A DNA stretch of 64,000 bases, taken from assembly GCF_014649535.1 (NCBI RefSeq), contig NZ_BMTF01000014.1, positions 1-64,000 of the forward strand, written 5' to 3'. Shown here piece by piece: positions 17,942 to 25,984 of the stretch (position 1 is the stretch's first letter; every line of letters begins with the position of its first letter). The stretch is from Streptomyces gelaticus. Its GTDB lineage: Bacteria; Actinomycetota; Actinomycetes; Streptomycetales; Streptomycetaceae. Below the pieces are notes generated by a model, which was given only the letters and a program-made list of their open reading frames with translations, was not told the DNA's origin and did no database searches. Made by a program: the position numbers and the translations under genes.

Positions 17942-20163
17942 GAGGGAGCGGTTCCTTCCAAGGCGGCTGGATCGAGCAACTGCAGGCCACTCAACGGGAA
18001 CGAGTCCATGTCCTCCCACACGAGTGACGGCCGGGCCGGATGCCCTACAGGGTCGCCGTAGGCATTCCCCCGGTAACCCCAGACACGTTCGGGTAGACCG
18101 GTCACTGGCCCATTGGGTTGCAACGGGTCGAGCTGGGAGGCGTGCCCGAACGTTTGGGCTGCTCGGTCCCAGAGCACCACGGGGACGCCCAGCGCGAGGC
18201 ACACGTCGAGCAGCCGGGCGCATTGTTCAGGAGGCCCGTGCAGCACGACCTGGCGGGTGTTGCGGTGACTGGTCTTCAGCAGCAGAGCGACCTGCTGCTC
18301 GGTGCCGCAGTCGCTGTCGACGACGAGGGGCGTCCCGTGCCCGCTCTGCCAGCGACGGCGCTGCGCGTCGTCTCGATTCCTCACCAGGGTGCTCATCTCA
18401 GGGCAGCTGAGCGTGAGCTGGAACTCGGCACCGAGCGGCACACCTTGATCGAACATGTTCTCGGGTCCCGGGTTCCACTCGTCCACGGGCAAGTGCAGTC
18501 CCGCCCGGTCCACGACGACGCTGACGAGGGGGACGCGGTCTTGGCCGTCACTGGACTGGACGTCGTGGACGGCGTCGCGGACGACCCGTGCCACCTCCTC
18601 CGCCGTCAGCGGGCGGTCCGTGACAGAGGGGAGCGGGGCCGGCGGGCTGTCCGTACGGAGGAGCCAGACCTTGCATCGGTACCAGCCCTCGGGATCACCG
18701 TAGCTGCGGCTCGCCTCCACCAGTACGCGGGACACGGGTGCGGGGCGGTGCGCTGCCCATCGGCCGGCATCGGAGCGACGTTCCGCGAGTGCCGAGGGAT
18801 GGATTCCGAGCCGTTCGGCAACACGGTTGTTCCACTCCCGCAGCGTGGTCAATTGCCGCTCGTCCACGGCTGCGGCGACGTACTCGACGAGATGCAACAG
18901 GGCAGGAACCTGCGGTGTGCCGTCGGGCACTGGAGCGCTGTCTGAAAGGGCCTCCAACTTCTCGACAGCACATTCGAGATCGTCGGAAGACAACCGGACC
19001 GGACGCAACACCTCGGGCAGCGGCGTGAACCGCAGTGCCGACCGCGCCGCGCGTGGCACCAAGGCGGGATCGTCTTCCACGATCCCGCGTAACTCGGCCA
19101 TCAGCCGCTCGTGTTCGCCAACCGACAGCAGCGCACTGCTGCCCAAGACCCGGCCGCGCGCGAGGAGGCCGGTGAGTTCCGCCCGCACAGCCTCGTTCTT
19201 GACGCCAGACGTCGAAGCGAGCGACTCGCTGAGGGTAGCCAGCGCCCGCGGGTGCTCCGACAGAAGGGGGATGAGATCCGGAACGGACGGTGAGTAGCCG
19301 TCGGGCACAGAAAAACCGAGCCGCTGCACGAGCGTCCGCGCATGGGCCACACACAGAGAAGGGTCCTCGAGCAATGCCCATAGCGGGCGCAGGAGGTCTT
19401 CCTCTGCCTGCGTAAGTGTCTGCGGGGCGGGCGGCCTGCTGAAGAGGACGGCTTGTCCGGAATATGCGCTCAACTTCGACGACAGTGCCGCACTGATGTC
19501 GATCAGCCGAGGCGAGCAATCGCCGTATCTCTGCAGGAGATCCACGAAATGCGGGTCGTCGGCGAAGGAGCGAACCGGGCAGGCGTGCAGACGGCGGTTC
19601 TCGAAGGCGTCGTCATCGTGTATGACCACTCCGACGAGATGGCCCTCGCAGAAAACCGCGCTGCCGGATGCTCCAGACCACGCCTGCTTGCCGTCCGCGC
19701 GCTTCCCCGGCGCCGGGTCCTGGTCCAGGACGTACAGATCCCGGGCGTCGGCACCACCGGCCAGCGGAGGTAACACTCCCCTCAGATGCTCGACGCTGCG
19801 TTGCCCCTCTTTGACAGTTGCCAGGGGATACCCCAGTGCCTCGTAGCGCAGTGGAGCGCTGCCGACTGGGCGGCCCCACTGCACCGTCCCGGAAACCTCG
19901 ACCGGGTCCCCCAACCGCAGCAGAGCGACGTCACGACCTTGGTCAGGCGCCCACAGCACGGTCGCCCTGCGGGGCGATGCGTCGGAATCCCGAGGGTGTC
20001 CAACTTGAACATTGATCTTCGACCACGGCTCACCACTGCTCTTGTCCACCAGGACATGCCGGGCAGTGAGCACCAGACGAGGCGCGATCAGATAGCCAGT
20101 TCCGACGCAGTGATACTTGTCGACATCACCACTGCGGATGAGTGCCAGCCTCCGCTGGTCCAA
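17938..20163 (-). CDS. Trypsin-like protease fused to a VMAP module
   Basis: About 741 residues. The N-terminal chymotrypsin-fold protease has an intact triad: H36 (LTARHV), D78 (GRDVALL) and S166 (SGASGSAV). A helical middle follows (from LTQAEEDLLRPLWALL on). The C-terminus ends in a domain with VPVVLWDRAAQ, as in the VMAP-C domain of vWA-MoxR-associated proteins. No signal peptide is seen, so the protease should act inside the cell. The start is uncertain: TTG 20163 has AGGA nearby and sits next to the trypco2 stop, but the frame is open to 20232. It is expected to be the effector released or activated by the MoxR/vWA pair. Confidence 0.85.
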   Translation of the reverse strand: MDQRRLALIRSGDVDKYHCVGTGYLIAPRLVLTARHVLVDKSSGEPWSKINVQVGHPRDSDASPRRATVLWAPDQGRDVALLRLGDPVEVSGTVQWGRPVGSAPLRYEALGYPLATVKEGQRSVEHLRGVLPPLAGGADARDLYVLDQDPAPGKRADGKQAWSGASGSAVFCEGHLVGVVIHDDDAFENRRLHACPVRSFADDPHFVDLLQRYGDCSPRLIDISAALSSKLSAYSGQAVLFSRPPAPQTLTQAEEDLLRPLWALLEDPSLCVAHARTLVQRLGFSVPDGYSPSVPDLIPLLSEHPRALATLSESLASTSGVKNEAVRAELTGLLARGRVLGSSALLSVGEHERLMAELRGIVEDDPALVPRAARSALRFTPLPEVLRPVRLSSDDLECAVEKLEALSDSAPVPDGTPQVPALLHLVEYVAAAVDERQLTTLREWNNRVAERLGIHPSALAERRSDAGRWAAHRPAPVSRVLVEASRSYGDPEGWYRCKVWLLRTDSPPAPLPSVTDRPLTAEEVARVVRDAVHDVQSSDGQDRVPLVSVVVDRAGLHLPVDEWNPGPENMFDQGVPLGAEFQLTLSCPEMSTLVRNRDDAQRRRWQSGHGTPLVVDSDCGTEQQVALLLKTSHRNTRQVVLHGPPEQCARLLDVCLALGVPVVLWDRAAQTFGHASQLDPLQPNGPVTGLPERVWGYRGNAYGDPVGHPARPSLVWEDMDSFPLSGLQLLDPAALEGTAPS

Positions 20164-20164
20164 C

Positions 20165-20482
20165 TCAATCCTCGTCGGCCCAGGACCCTGACACGTCCTG
20201 GCTGATCTCGGGGTTTGAGCCCCCTGCGGCACGGTCCTTGACCTGCAGTTTCAAAGTCAGTTTGTGCGTGCGAGCGGTGGAGTGCTCGCCGCTCGCGCCT
20301 ATCGTCGCCACGCCGAAATTCAACTTGCCGTCGCCCTTGAGCCCGTCCCTGAGCTCGAGAAGCAGCTCCAGATGGACTTCCTCGACCTGAAAGGCGAACT
20401 GCTGCCCGGCGCTCTGAACCTGGGCCTGGTACAACTCCTCCCGCAGCTCTTCGATGGCCGCGGCCAGCCCGATGGTCGACAT
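20165..20482 (-). CDS. Trypco2 (trypsin-co-occurring domain 2) protein
   Basis: A 105-residue protein. It has an N-terminal helix IGLAAAIEELREELYQAQ, then beta strands (FQVEEVHLELLLELR, KLNFGVATIGA, HKLTLKLQVKD) typical of trypco2, a small domain found beside trypsin-like proteases in conflict operons. ATG 20482 has GGGGGCGG upstream. The frame stays open to 20650 but that extension does not look like the family. It is the first gene of the operon and its stop abuts the protease start. It may deliver a target or trigger to the protease. Confidence 0.85.
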   Translation of the reverse strand: MSTIGLAAAIEELREELYQAQVQSAGQQFAFQVEEVHLELLLELRDGLKGDGKLNFGVATIGASGEHSTARTHKLTLKLQVKDRAAGGSNPEISQDVSGSWADED

Positions 20483-20632
20483 TCCCGCCCCCGTAACCAC
20501 TCTTGCTCCGCTCGCGCCGATCCGCGACAGCACTGCCACGTATCGGCAACGCGTGGGCGGCAACACAAGCGTGTTGAGCTGCCAACGGCATACCCAGCGG
20601 ATGATAGCGATTTGTCTGGCGATCAGTCCATA

Positions 20633-20668
20633 CAGCTCGTAACCCAGCATGATCGATGCTTCTTGAGC
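20633..20668 (-). repeat. Right arm of the 36-bp inverted repeat
   Basis: On the minus strand it begins GCTCAAGAAGCATCGATCAT and ends GGGTTACGAGCTG, matching 13040-13076. It lies about 150 bp upstream of the trypco2 start, so the pair encloses exactly the four-gene operon. Confidence 0.75.
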
Positions 20669-21398
20669 CGTCGCCGGCAGCTGAGGCCGCAGCCAGGGGG
20701 CGTTCTTCCCATTCCCCGGGCACGCACCTCGATGTCGGGCTCGACCTGAAGGAGCTCACATACCGACTCGGTGTCGCCAATGCTGCTCACACGCAACAGG
20801 GTTGTAGCTCTCATGCGAACGCTAGCAATCGGGCACGTCAACCTCGGTCATGGGGCGCTGCTGCCGCTCGATGTACTGCTTCACGACGGTCGGCGGCGCC
20901 GGACTCGGCGAAGGCCTGAACCTCTTCGGCGTCGCCGGAAGCACGCTCAAGCGGGCCGTCCAAGACGGTCTGCCCCTCCAGGCCGAGCATGCGATCCCGC
21001 CCTCAACCGCCGGATTCCGCACCCCGACGGACGCGGCCCCCCACCTCGACACGTACAGCAGCTTGCCCCCAAGGAGATCAAACCCGCATGTTGATTCTCT
21101 GCGAGCCCCTGGACACAACAACAATGCCATATCTGTTCGATTTTCGGATGGAGTGCCGCGCCGACCCCCCGCGTAAACCACGAGAAGGAGCAAATCGAGA
21201 ACGTGATCCCTCAGTGCCATCCACGCCCGCGACGCATAGACCGTCCTGAGAAGGATCTTCGCTGTGCGAGGCTACGAGTCTGCCGCACGTACAGGGCGAG
21301 TTCACCGATTTTCGCCCCCTGTGCCGCATACGCTGGGCCCGCCACGATGGCAGACGGCGCGTGGCGGCCAGGGACGCGAAAGCGGGAGGGAGAACGGG
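20669..21398. other. Gene-free stretch right of the conflict operon
   Basis: About 730 bases with only short, mutually overlapping frames and no good ribosome site. The minus-strand piece VCELLQVEPDIEVRARG and the plus-strand piece GLNLFGVAGSTLKRAV could be relics, but I recognise neither. Confidence 0.4.
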
Positions 21399-22991
21399 AT
21401 GACCGAGGTTGCGGGGAGCGAACTGGATGAGCGGGTGCCGGGACGCCGGTGGACGGTGCGTCTGGACGCCGTCGGCCGGGGCAGTACGGCGGTGCGCATC
21501 TCGTGCAGCCGACCCGCCTGTACCGATCAGCGTCTGCCGTCCGCGGCCGCCGGCCGTGCGGCCGCGGTCGCCCACCTCAAGGCCCACCTTCGCGCAGCCC
21601 CCGCTCCCAGGGCCGGGGCGTACTGCGCGTGCAGGGCCGAGGGCTGCCACACTCATCTGCCCGACACCGGCCGGGATGCGCGTGCCGAACCCTGGCGGTG
21701 CGGCGGGCCAGTCGTCCTGGCCGTGGTCACCGACCGGGAAGGACGCTGGTGGCAGGCCACGGAGTGCTGCTCACGGTGCGCAGCCGCCACCCCCGGAGCG
21801 AGGACCGCAGCCACCTCCCAGGCCCCCGCCTCCCCACACTCCGAACCTCGGGTTTCCGTAGCCCCGCGCGCGGGCGCGCCGCAGTTCTCCGACCGGCAGG
21901 TCGCGGCCGGGACGGGGGTGCCGGCTCCCCGTTCCGCACCGGTGCGGCGTCGTCCACGGCAGGCGAAGATTGCGCAGCGCGTCATCCCGCACGATCTGCG
22001 GCCCGTCGCCCTGCGGGACGAACTCGTCGAACTCGGTGACCTCTTCCGTGACTACCAGAAGCGCAGCGAGCCCGATCTGGCGCTCCTGGCCGATCTCCAC
22101 ACCCGCAAGGCGAGCGCCTTCGCGGCGTGGGCCGAGGCCACTGGCGACACCCGCCTGCGACTGGACGCCCAGCGTGCTGAGCAGGCCGCCGCAGCCGCCC
22201 GCCTCCAGCACCAGCAGCGCACCGGCCACACGGCGAGCGGCACCGAGCCGGACGGCAGCGGCCCGGCCGTGGCCCGCCTGTTGATCGGCCCCGCCCAGTG
22301 GGACCACGCCCGGTCCGTCCTGGCCCACGCCACCGACACTGCCCCGTTGCCCGGTCCGGAGGTACGCCTGCTGGTGGTGATGCTGACTCTGCGCGCCGCG
22401 CGCACCGGCACGGGCAACCTCGTCGGCCAGGACCTCACCGGACTGGGCCTGAGCGAGCCGGAAGCCCTGATCACGCAGCTGGCCGACTCCGACTGGCTGC
22501 GCCTTCCCGGAACCCCGGCCGAACTGCTCGCTTCCCGGCCCGAAAACCCCACCCCCATCACCATCCCCTCCCTGGTTCCTGACGAGGACAAGCCGGGACC
22601 GTTCACGTTCGGCAGGAAACTGCGGCCCAAGCTCAGCGGATGGGCCCAGAGAGTCGTCCTGGACAAGAAGCTCCGCAAGGCCAAGACCACCGCCGGCACC
22701 CGGCTGCTCGCCCTCGTCCTGGCCACCCACAGCTCCCCTGACGGACGACTTGGCTCCGGCGACCAGGGCATCGACCTGGACCACCTCGCCTCCTGGTGCG
22801 CCGTCGACCCCGGCGAACTGGCTTCTCTGGCCGACCGGCTGGCCGCAGCGGACTGGCTCACCGAACCCGCCCTCACCACCACCTCTCTCACTGGCCGACT
22901 GACCGAACGGGTTCTCCCGCTCACCTGCCCCCTCACCTGGCCGGGCCGGACCGAGGCTCGAGGTACAGCACTCGTCCGAGTGAACCCGTGA
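21399..22991 (+). CDS. Unrecognised cysteine-rich protein
   Basis: A 530-residue protein I cannot assign. The N-terminal 130 residues carry cysteines and histidines in zinc-ribbon-like spacing (CSRPAC, AYCACRAEGCHTH, ATECCSRC). A proline/arginine-rich linker follows (about 145-190). The C-terminal half is helical and contains two winged-helix-like stretches with LIGPAQWDHARSVL and GTRLLALVLATHSSPDG. The start is supported by GGGAGGGAG before ATG 21399. The layout suggests a DNA- or RNA-binding protein, possibly of an integrated element, but this is inference only. Confidence 0.65.
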   Translation: MTEVAGSELDERVPGRRWTVRLDAVGRGSTAVRISCSRPACTDQRLPSAAAGRAAAVAHLKAHLRAAPAPRAGAYCACRAEGCHTHLPDTGRDARAEPWRCGGPVVLAVVTDREGRWWQATECCSRCAAATPGARTAATSQAPASPHSEPRVSVAPRAGAPQFSDRQVAAGTGVPAPRSAPVRRRPRQAKIAQRVIPHDLRPVALRDELVELGDLFRDYQKRSEPDLALLADLHTRKASAFAAWAEATGDTRLRLDAQRAEQAAAAARLQHQQRTGHTASGTEPDGSGPAVARLLIGPAQWDHARSVLAHATDTAPLPGPEVRLLVVMLTLRAARTGTGNLVGQDLTGLGLSEPEALITQLADSDWLRLPGTPAELLASRPENPTPITIPSLVPDEDKPGPFTFGRKLRPKLSGWAQRVVLDKKLRKAKTTAGTRLLALVLATHSSPDGRLGSGDQGIDLDHLASWCAVDPGELASLADRLAAADWLTEPALTTTSLTGRLTERVLPLTCPLTWPGRTEARGTALVRVNP

Positions 22992-23449
22992 CGGTGTCAT
23001 CCGCGTTGGCCCGTGGGCCCGCTGGATGACGGGCGGCATGGCCCGAGGCAAGCCACGTTCCAGCCGCCGCCCGATCCGGCGTACTGGAACGCAAGGAGCA
23101 TGGCATTGCACCGGCCCGCACCGCCGAGATCACTCTCAGCAGCTCGTCGGTGTTCGTTGGCGTGCCGGGATCGGGACGGGGCACGTCAGGAAGGCACTGG
23201 CGTGAGCAGCCGCTCCACGTGGGAGTCCCTCAAACTCCCCTACTGGGCCGAGTACAGTGCAGAGTCCCGCCGCGCCCGCCTTAGAACCAGCTGCCCATGC
23301 CAACTGGCTTGGCGAGGTTGGCGCCGTCGTCAGCCACGGTGAACTGCGCATCATCAACCACTCCTGAGGGTGACGGCGCCCCTGGTGGGCGGCAGCGCCG
23401 GGCCAGTACTTGCCCCGCCGGCCTGGTGATCGAGGAGGAGGGCCAGTCG
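22992..23449. other. Gene-free stretch with a possible degraded C-terminus
   Basis: No intact gene. One frame ends at the stop 23365-23367 reading LGEVGAVVSHGELRIINHS, which looks like the end of a real protein whose upstream part is lost or frameshifted. Confidence 0.3.
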
Positions 23450-23497
23450 ATGAGTGAGTGGGCACGTTACGGGAACCACGGGAACTACGGTTCTTGA
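23450..23497 (+). CDS. 15-residue leader-like ORF
   Basis: MSEWARYGNHGNYGS, preceded by GAGGAGGAGG at good spacing. Its TGA shares bases with the ATG of the next ORF (TGATG), an arrangement that couples translation. It could be a leader peptide or simply a ribosome-loading site. Confidence 0.35.
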   Translation: MSEWARYGNHGNYGS

Positions 23498-23766
23498 TGT
23501 GGCTGGTGATCGCGGTCGAGGTGTCGGTGTACCTGATGTGGCTGGCCAAGGTCGGCCACCGAACCGAACAGCAGCTCCCCCGCGGCGACGTCGCGCAGTG
23601 GGCACCGCCGGTCCTGCTGCCACTGGCGACCGCGCTGTTCTGCGTGGCGGCGGGCTGGGCGTGGTGGGAATCCGTGGTGGCCCATATCGCATGGACCATG
23701 CCTACACCTCGACGTCAACTCTGGGCAGCGCCACCGGAATTCGGCCGGTGGCCACCCAGGACCTGA
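23497..23766 (+). CDS. Small membrane protein, unrecognised
   Basis: Eighty-nine residues with two hydrophobic segments: MWLVIAVEVSVYLMWLA at the start and VLLPLATALFCVAAGWAWW in the middle. It starts within the stop of the 15-residue ORF. Its 3' end overlaps the convergent gene at 23702 by 65 bp. No family is recognised and it may be spurious. Confidence 0.35.
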   Translation: MWLVIAVEVSVYLMWLAKVGHRTEQQLPRGDVAQWAPPVLLPLATALFCVAAGWAWWESVVAHIAWTMPTPRRQLWAAPPEFGRWPPRT

Positions 23767-24265
23767 TGATCGGCTCCGCGGGCGATCCGAAGGCGCCCGC
23801 CAGCAGGATGTGCAGCAGGAGCTCGGCGGCCGTTGCGAACAGCACCAAGGAGGAATCCTGGTCGTAGCCCGCCCGGTCGATCACCAGCCGTCCGGCCGGC
23901 AGCGCCCCACTGTTGAGGTCTGCATGCAGACCGGCCTCCGCAGCGTGATCCAGCCCTTCGGGTAGGCCCGGCAGCAGCGTACCGTGCAGCATCCCCTGCT
24001 GTGGCGTAGGCCGGACCGTCTCCCAGTGCCTGACCCGCCAGGCCAGTCGGTCCCCTTCTCCCGGCACGAACTCACCACCCACCAGAGCCCTGAACTGCGC
24101 ACCACCGTGGTCTTGTTGGAGCTCCAGAACCGAGCGGGACCGGACGCCTGTGGTGACAGGGCGCGCGAGGGCCAGCCCGCTGACCTGGCGCTTGCCCAGA
24201 AGGCTGAACTCACGGCGGTCGTCGTCGACTGCCGCGCTTCGGGCGGACATCCTCACCACAAGCAC
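23702..24265 (-). CDS. Hypothetical protein
   Basis: A 187-residue protein of unknown family. It is mixed alpha/beta with a conserved-looking centre (GEGDRLAWRVRHWETVRPTP) and a C-terminal helix (LVLFATAAELLLHILLAGAFG). I chose GTG 24265 because GGAGGAG lies six bases upstream; the frame is open to a TTG at 24289. There are no cysteines of note, no signal peptide and no recognisable active site. Confidence 0.5.
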   Translation of the reverse strand: MLVVRMSARSAAVDDDRREFSLLGKRQVSGLALARPVTTGVRSRSVLELQQDHGGAQFRALVGGEFVPGEGDRLAWRVRHWETVRPTPQQGMLHGTLLPGLPEGLDHAAEAGLHADLNSGALPAGRLVIDRAGYDQDSSLVLFATAAELLLHILLAGAFGSPAEPIIRSWVATGRIPVALPRVDVEV

Positions 24266-24345
24266 GCAGAACTCCTCCGTTTCACGCAAGACCCGAATCA
24301 GCGACGCGAGCGCGCGTTGCGCTCACGTGATCCGCCGGACAGAAC

Positions 24346-24495
24346 CTAGCCCGGTGGCGTTCTCATCTCCAAGCCAATGCCACCGCTGGGCATACTCAGC
24401 GACGCAGTCGCCCGCCGAATAAAGAGAATCGCTGAGAAGCCGACGCAGGAAATGATCAAGGCGAGAAAATAGGGAACAAGTTCCCACGCGATGGT
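24346..24495 (-). pseudogene. Short membrane-protein remnant without a start codon
   Basis: Forty-nine open codons, WELVPYFLALIISCVGFSA then ILFIRRATASLSMP, ending at a TAG at 24346. It reads as one membrane helix with a basic tail, like small Streptomyces membrane proteins. A stop lies directly upstream and no proper start is visible. The sequence is more AT-rich than its surroundings. The remaining bases to 24763 show no gene. Confidence 0.3.
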
Positions 24496-24763
24496 CTACA
24501 TCAAGCCTTTTTGAAAACGCCGGAAATTAGCAGTCTGAGGGGGGCCACCGCGACATGCCGCTTACTTCCGTTCACTTTCCTGCTGACGTCCCAGCCGCGG
24601 TCAGTCATGCCGACCCTCCCGACCGCCCGCATCGACAGCGACTGGAATACGCCAGGGCAGACTCGTAACCCTGATCACCTATGTCTCCTTTGCCCACCCG
24701 AGCACCAGCAAAGCGAGGGCTCCGCGATCAGCGCACCCACCGTCACCAGCTCTGGGGCCGGGC

Positions 24764-25984
24764 TCACGTCATGGGCATGAATTCGGGCAGGGTGAGGGCC
24801 GAATGGGCCGGTCGTCCCTGCGTGGAGGGCATGGCACTGAGATTGCGCAGCATGTCGTTGCGCCGCTCCAGGGCCTGAGCGGTGGTCGGGAAGAGTACGG
24901 CATCGCCCTCTCCGACCTGATCCTGGTTCAGGGTCACAAACTCACGGGTGTTGTGTTCGTAGGCAGCGAAACCTGCGGCGTGGTCCCGGTCTGCCAGGGA
25001 ACCGGCGAGCATGTACGCGCCGACGAGCGCGAGACTGGAACCCTGTCCGGTAAGGAACGAGGGCGAGTACGCGGCGTCGCCCACCAGCGCGACCCTGCCG
25101 CTGGACCAGCGGGGCACGCGGATCTGGCTGACCACGTCGAAGAACAGGTCGTCCGCGTCGCGCATGGCGGCAACCATGCCCGGGACCTCCCATCCCGCGT
25201 CGGCGAAGACCGCGGCGACCAGGTCCCGTTGGGCTTCCGGGTTCCGGAACGCGTGGAACGGCGGTTCCGGGTGGGCGAAGTTCAGGAAGGCGTGCACCTC
25301 GTCGTCGTCCCCGACGGCGTAGAGTGCCGCGGCCCTGCCCGGGGTGTTCCACAACGTGGTCTCGCGGCAGAGCCCGAAGGTGTTGCGCATGGTGAATCCG
25401 GCGAAGCAGTAGCCGAGGTACCGGTGGAACTGCGCTTCGGGGCCGAACAGGAGCTCGCGGGTACGTGAGTGCAGGCCGTCCGCGCCGAACACCATGTCGA
25501 ACGTACGCCTGCTGCCCCCGCGTAAGGTGACGTCGACCCCGTGACCGGACTGTTCGAGGGTGTCGATGGAGTCGTTGTACAAGAACTCCACGTCGTCACG
25601 GACCGCCGTGTGGAGAGCGTCGGTCAGATCCCCGCGTCGCACCTCCAGGTCCCGTCCCGCGACGCCGCCGGTGACGGTATGCGGGTTGACCGAAGCCACC
25701 TGACTGCCGTCCCCTTCGAGGAAGGTCAGCCGGCGCAGGTCGATGTGCATGTCCTGCAACCGCGGCAGGATTCCCATCCTCCGGACGACCTCCAGTGCGG
25801 TGCCGCGCACGTCGATGGGATAGCCGCCGTCACGCAGTGTGCGCGCCTTCTCGACCACCGTGACCGCGAATCCGTAGCGGTTCAGCCAGAACGCGAGGGC
25901 GGGCCCCGCGATGCCGGCCCCGGATATCAGGACCTTGCGCCTCGGCGTGGTACGGATATCCCTCAACACATCGGTGTGGGTCAT
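24764..25984 (-). CDS. FAD-dependent monooxygenase (TetX/PheA-TfdB type)
   Basis: A 406-residue flavoprotein hydroxylase. The dinucleotide fold is LISGAGIAGPALAFWL (GxGxxG), the mid motif is GADGLHSRTR, and the FAD ribityl motif is GRVALVGDAAYSPSFLTGQG. It probably hydroxylates an aromatic or polyketide-like compound using NAD(P)H and oxygen. ATG 25984 overlaps the stop of the upstream MFS gene (ATGA), so the two are coupled. Together with a TetR-controlled efflux pump this suggests removal of a toxic compound, with TetX-like inactivation possible but not shown. Confidence 0.88.
   Translation of the reverse strand: MTHTDVLRDIRTTPRRKVLISGAGIAGPALAFWLNRYGFAVTVVEKARTLRDGGYPIDVRGTALEVVRRMGILPRLQDMHIDLRRLTFLEGDGSQVASVNPHTVTGGVAGRDLEVRRGDLTDALHTAVRDDVEFLYNDSIDTLEQSGHGVDVTLRGGSRRTFDMVFGADGLHSRTRELLFGPEAQFHRYLGYCFAGFTMRNTFGLCRETTLWNTPGRAAALYAVGDDDEVHAFLNFAHPEPPFHAFRNPEAQRDLVAAVFADAGWEVPGMVAAMRDADDLFFDVVSQIRVPRWSSGRVALVGDAAYSPSFLTGQGSSLALVGAYMLAGSLADRDHAAGFAAYEHNTREFVTLNQDQVGEGDAVLFPTTAQALERRNDMLRNLSAMPSTQGRPAHSALTLPEFMPMT

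Noticed and set aside
17942..18223. An N-terminal extension of the MoxR gene
   Set aside because: It would overlap the VMAP gene fully. ATG 17941 in an ATGA overlap is the natural start.
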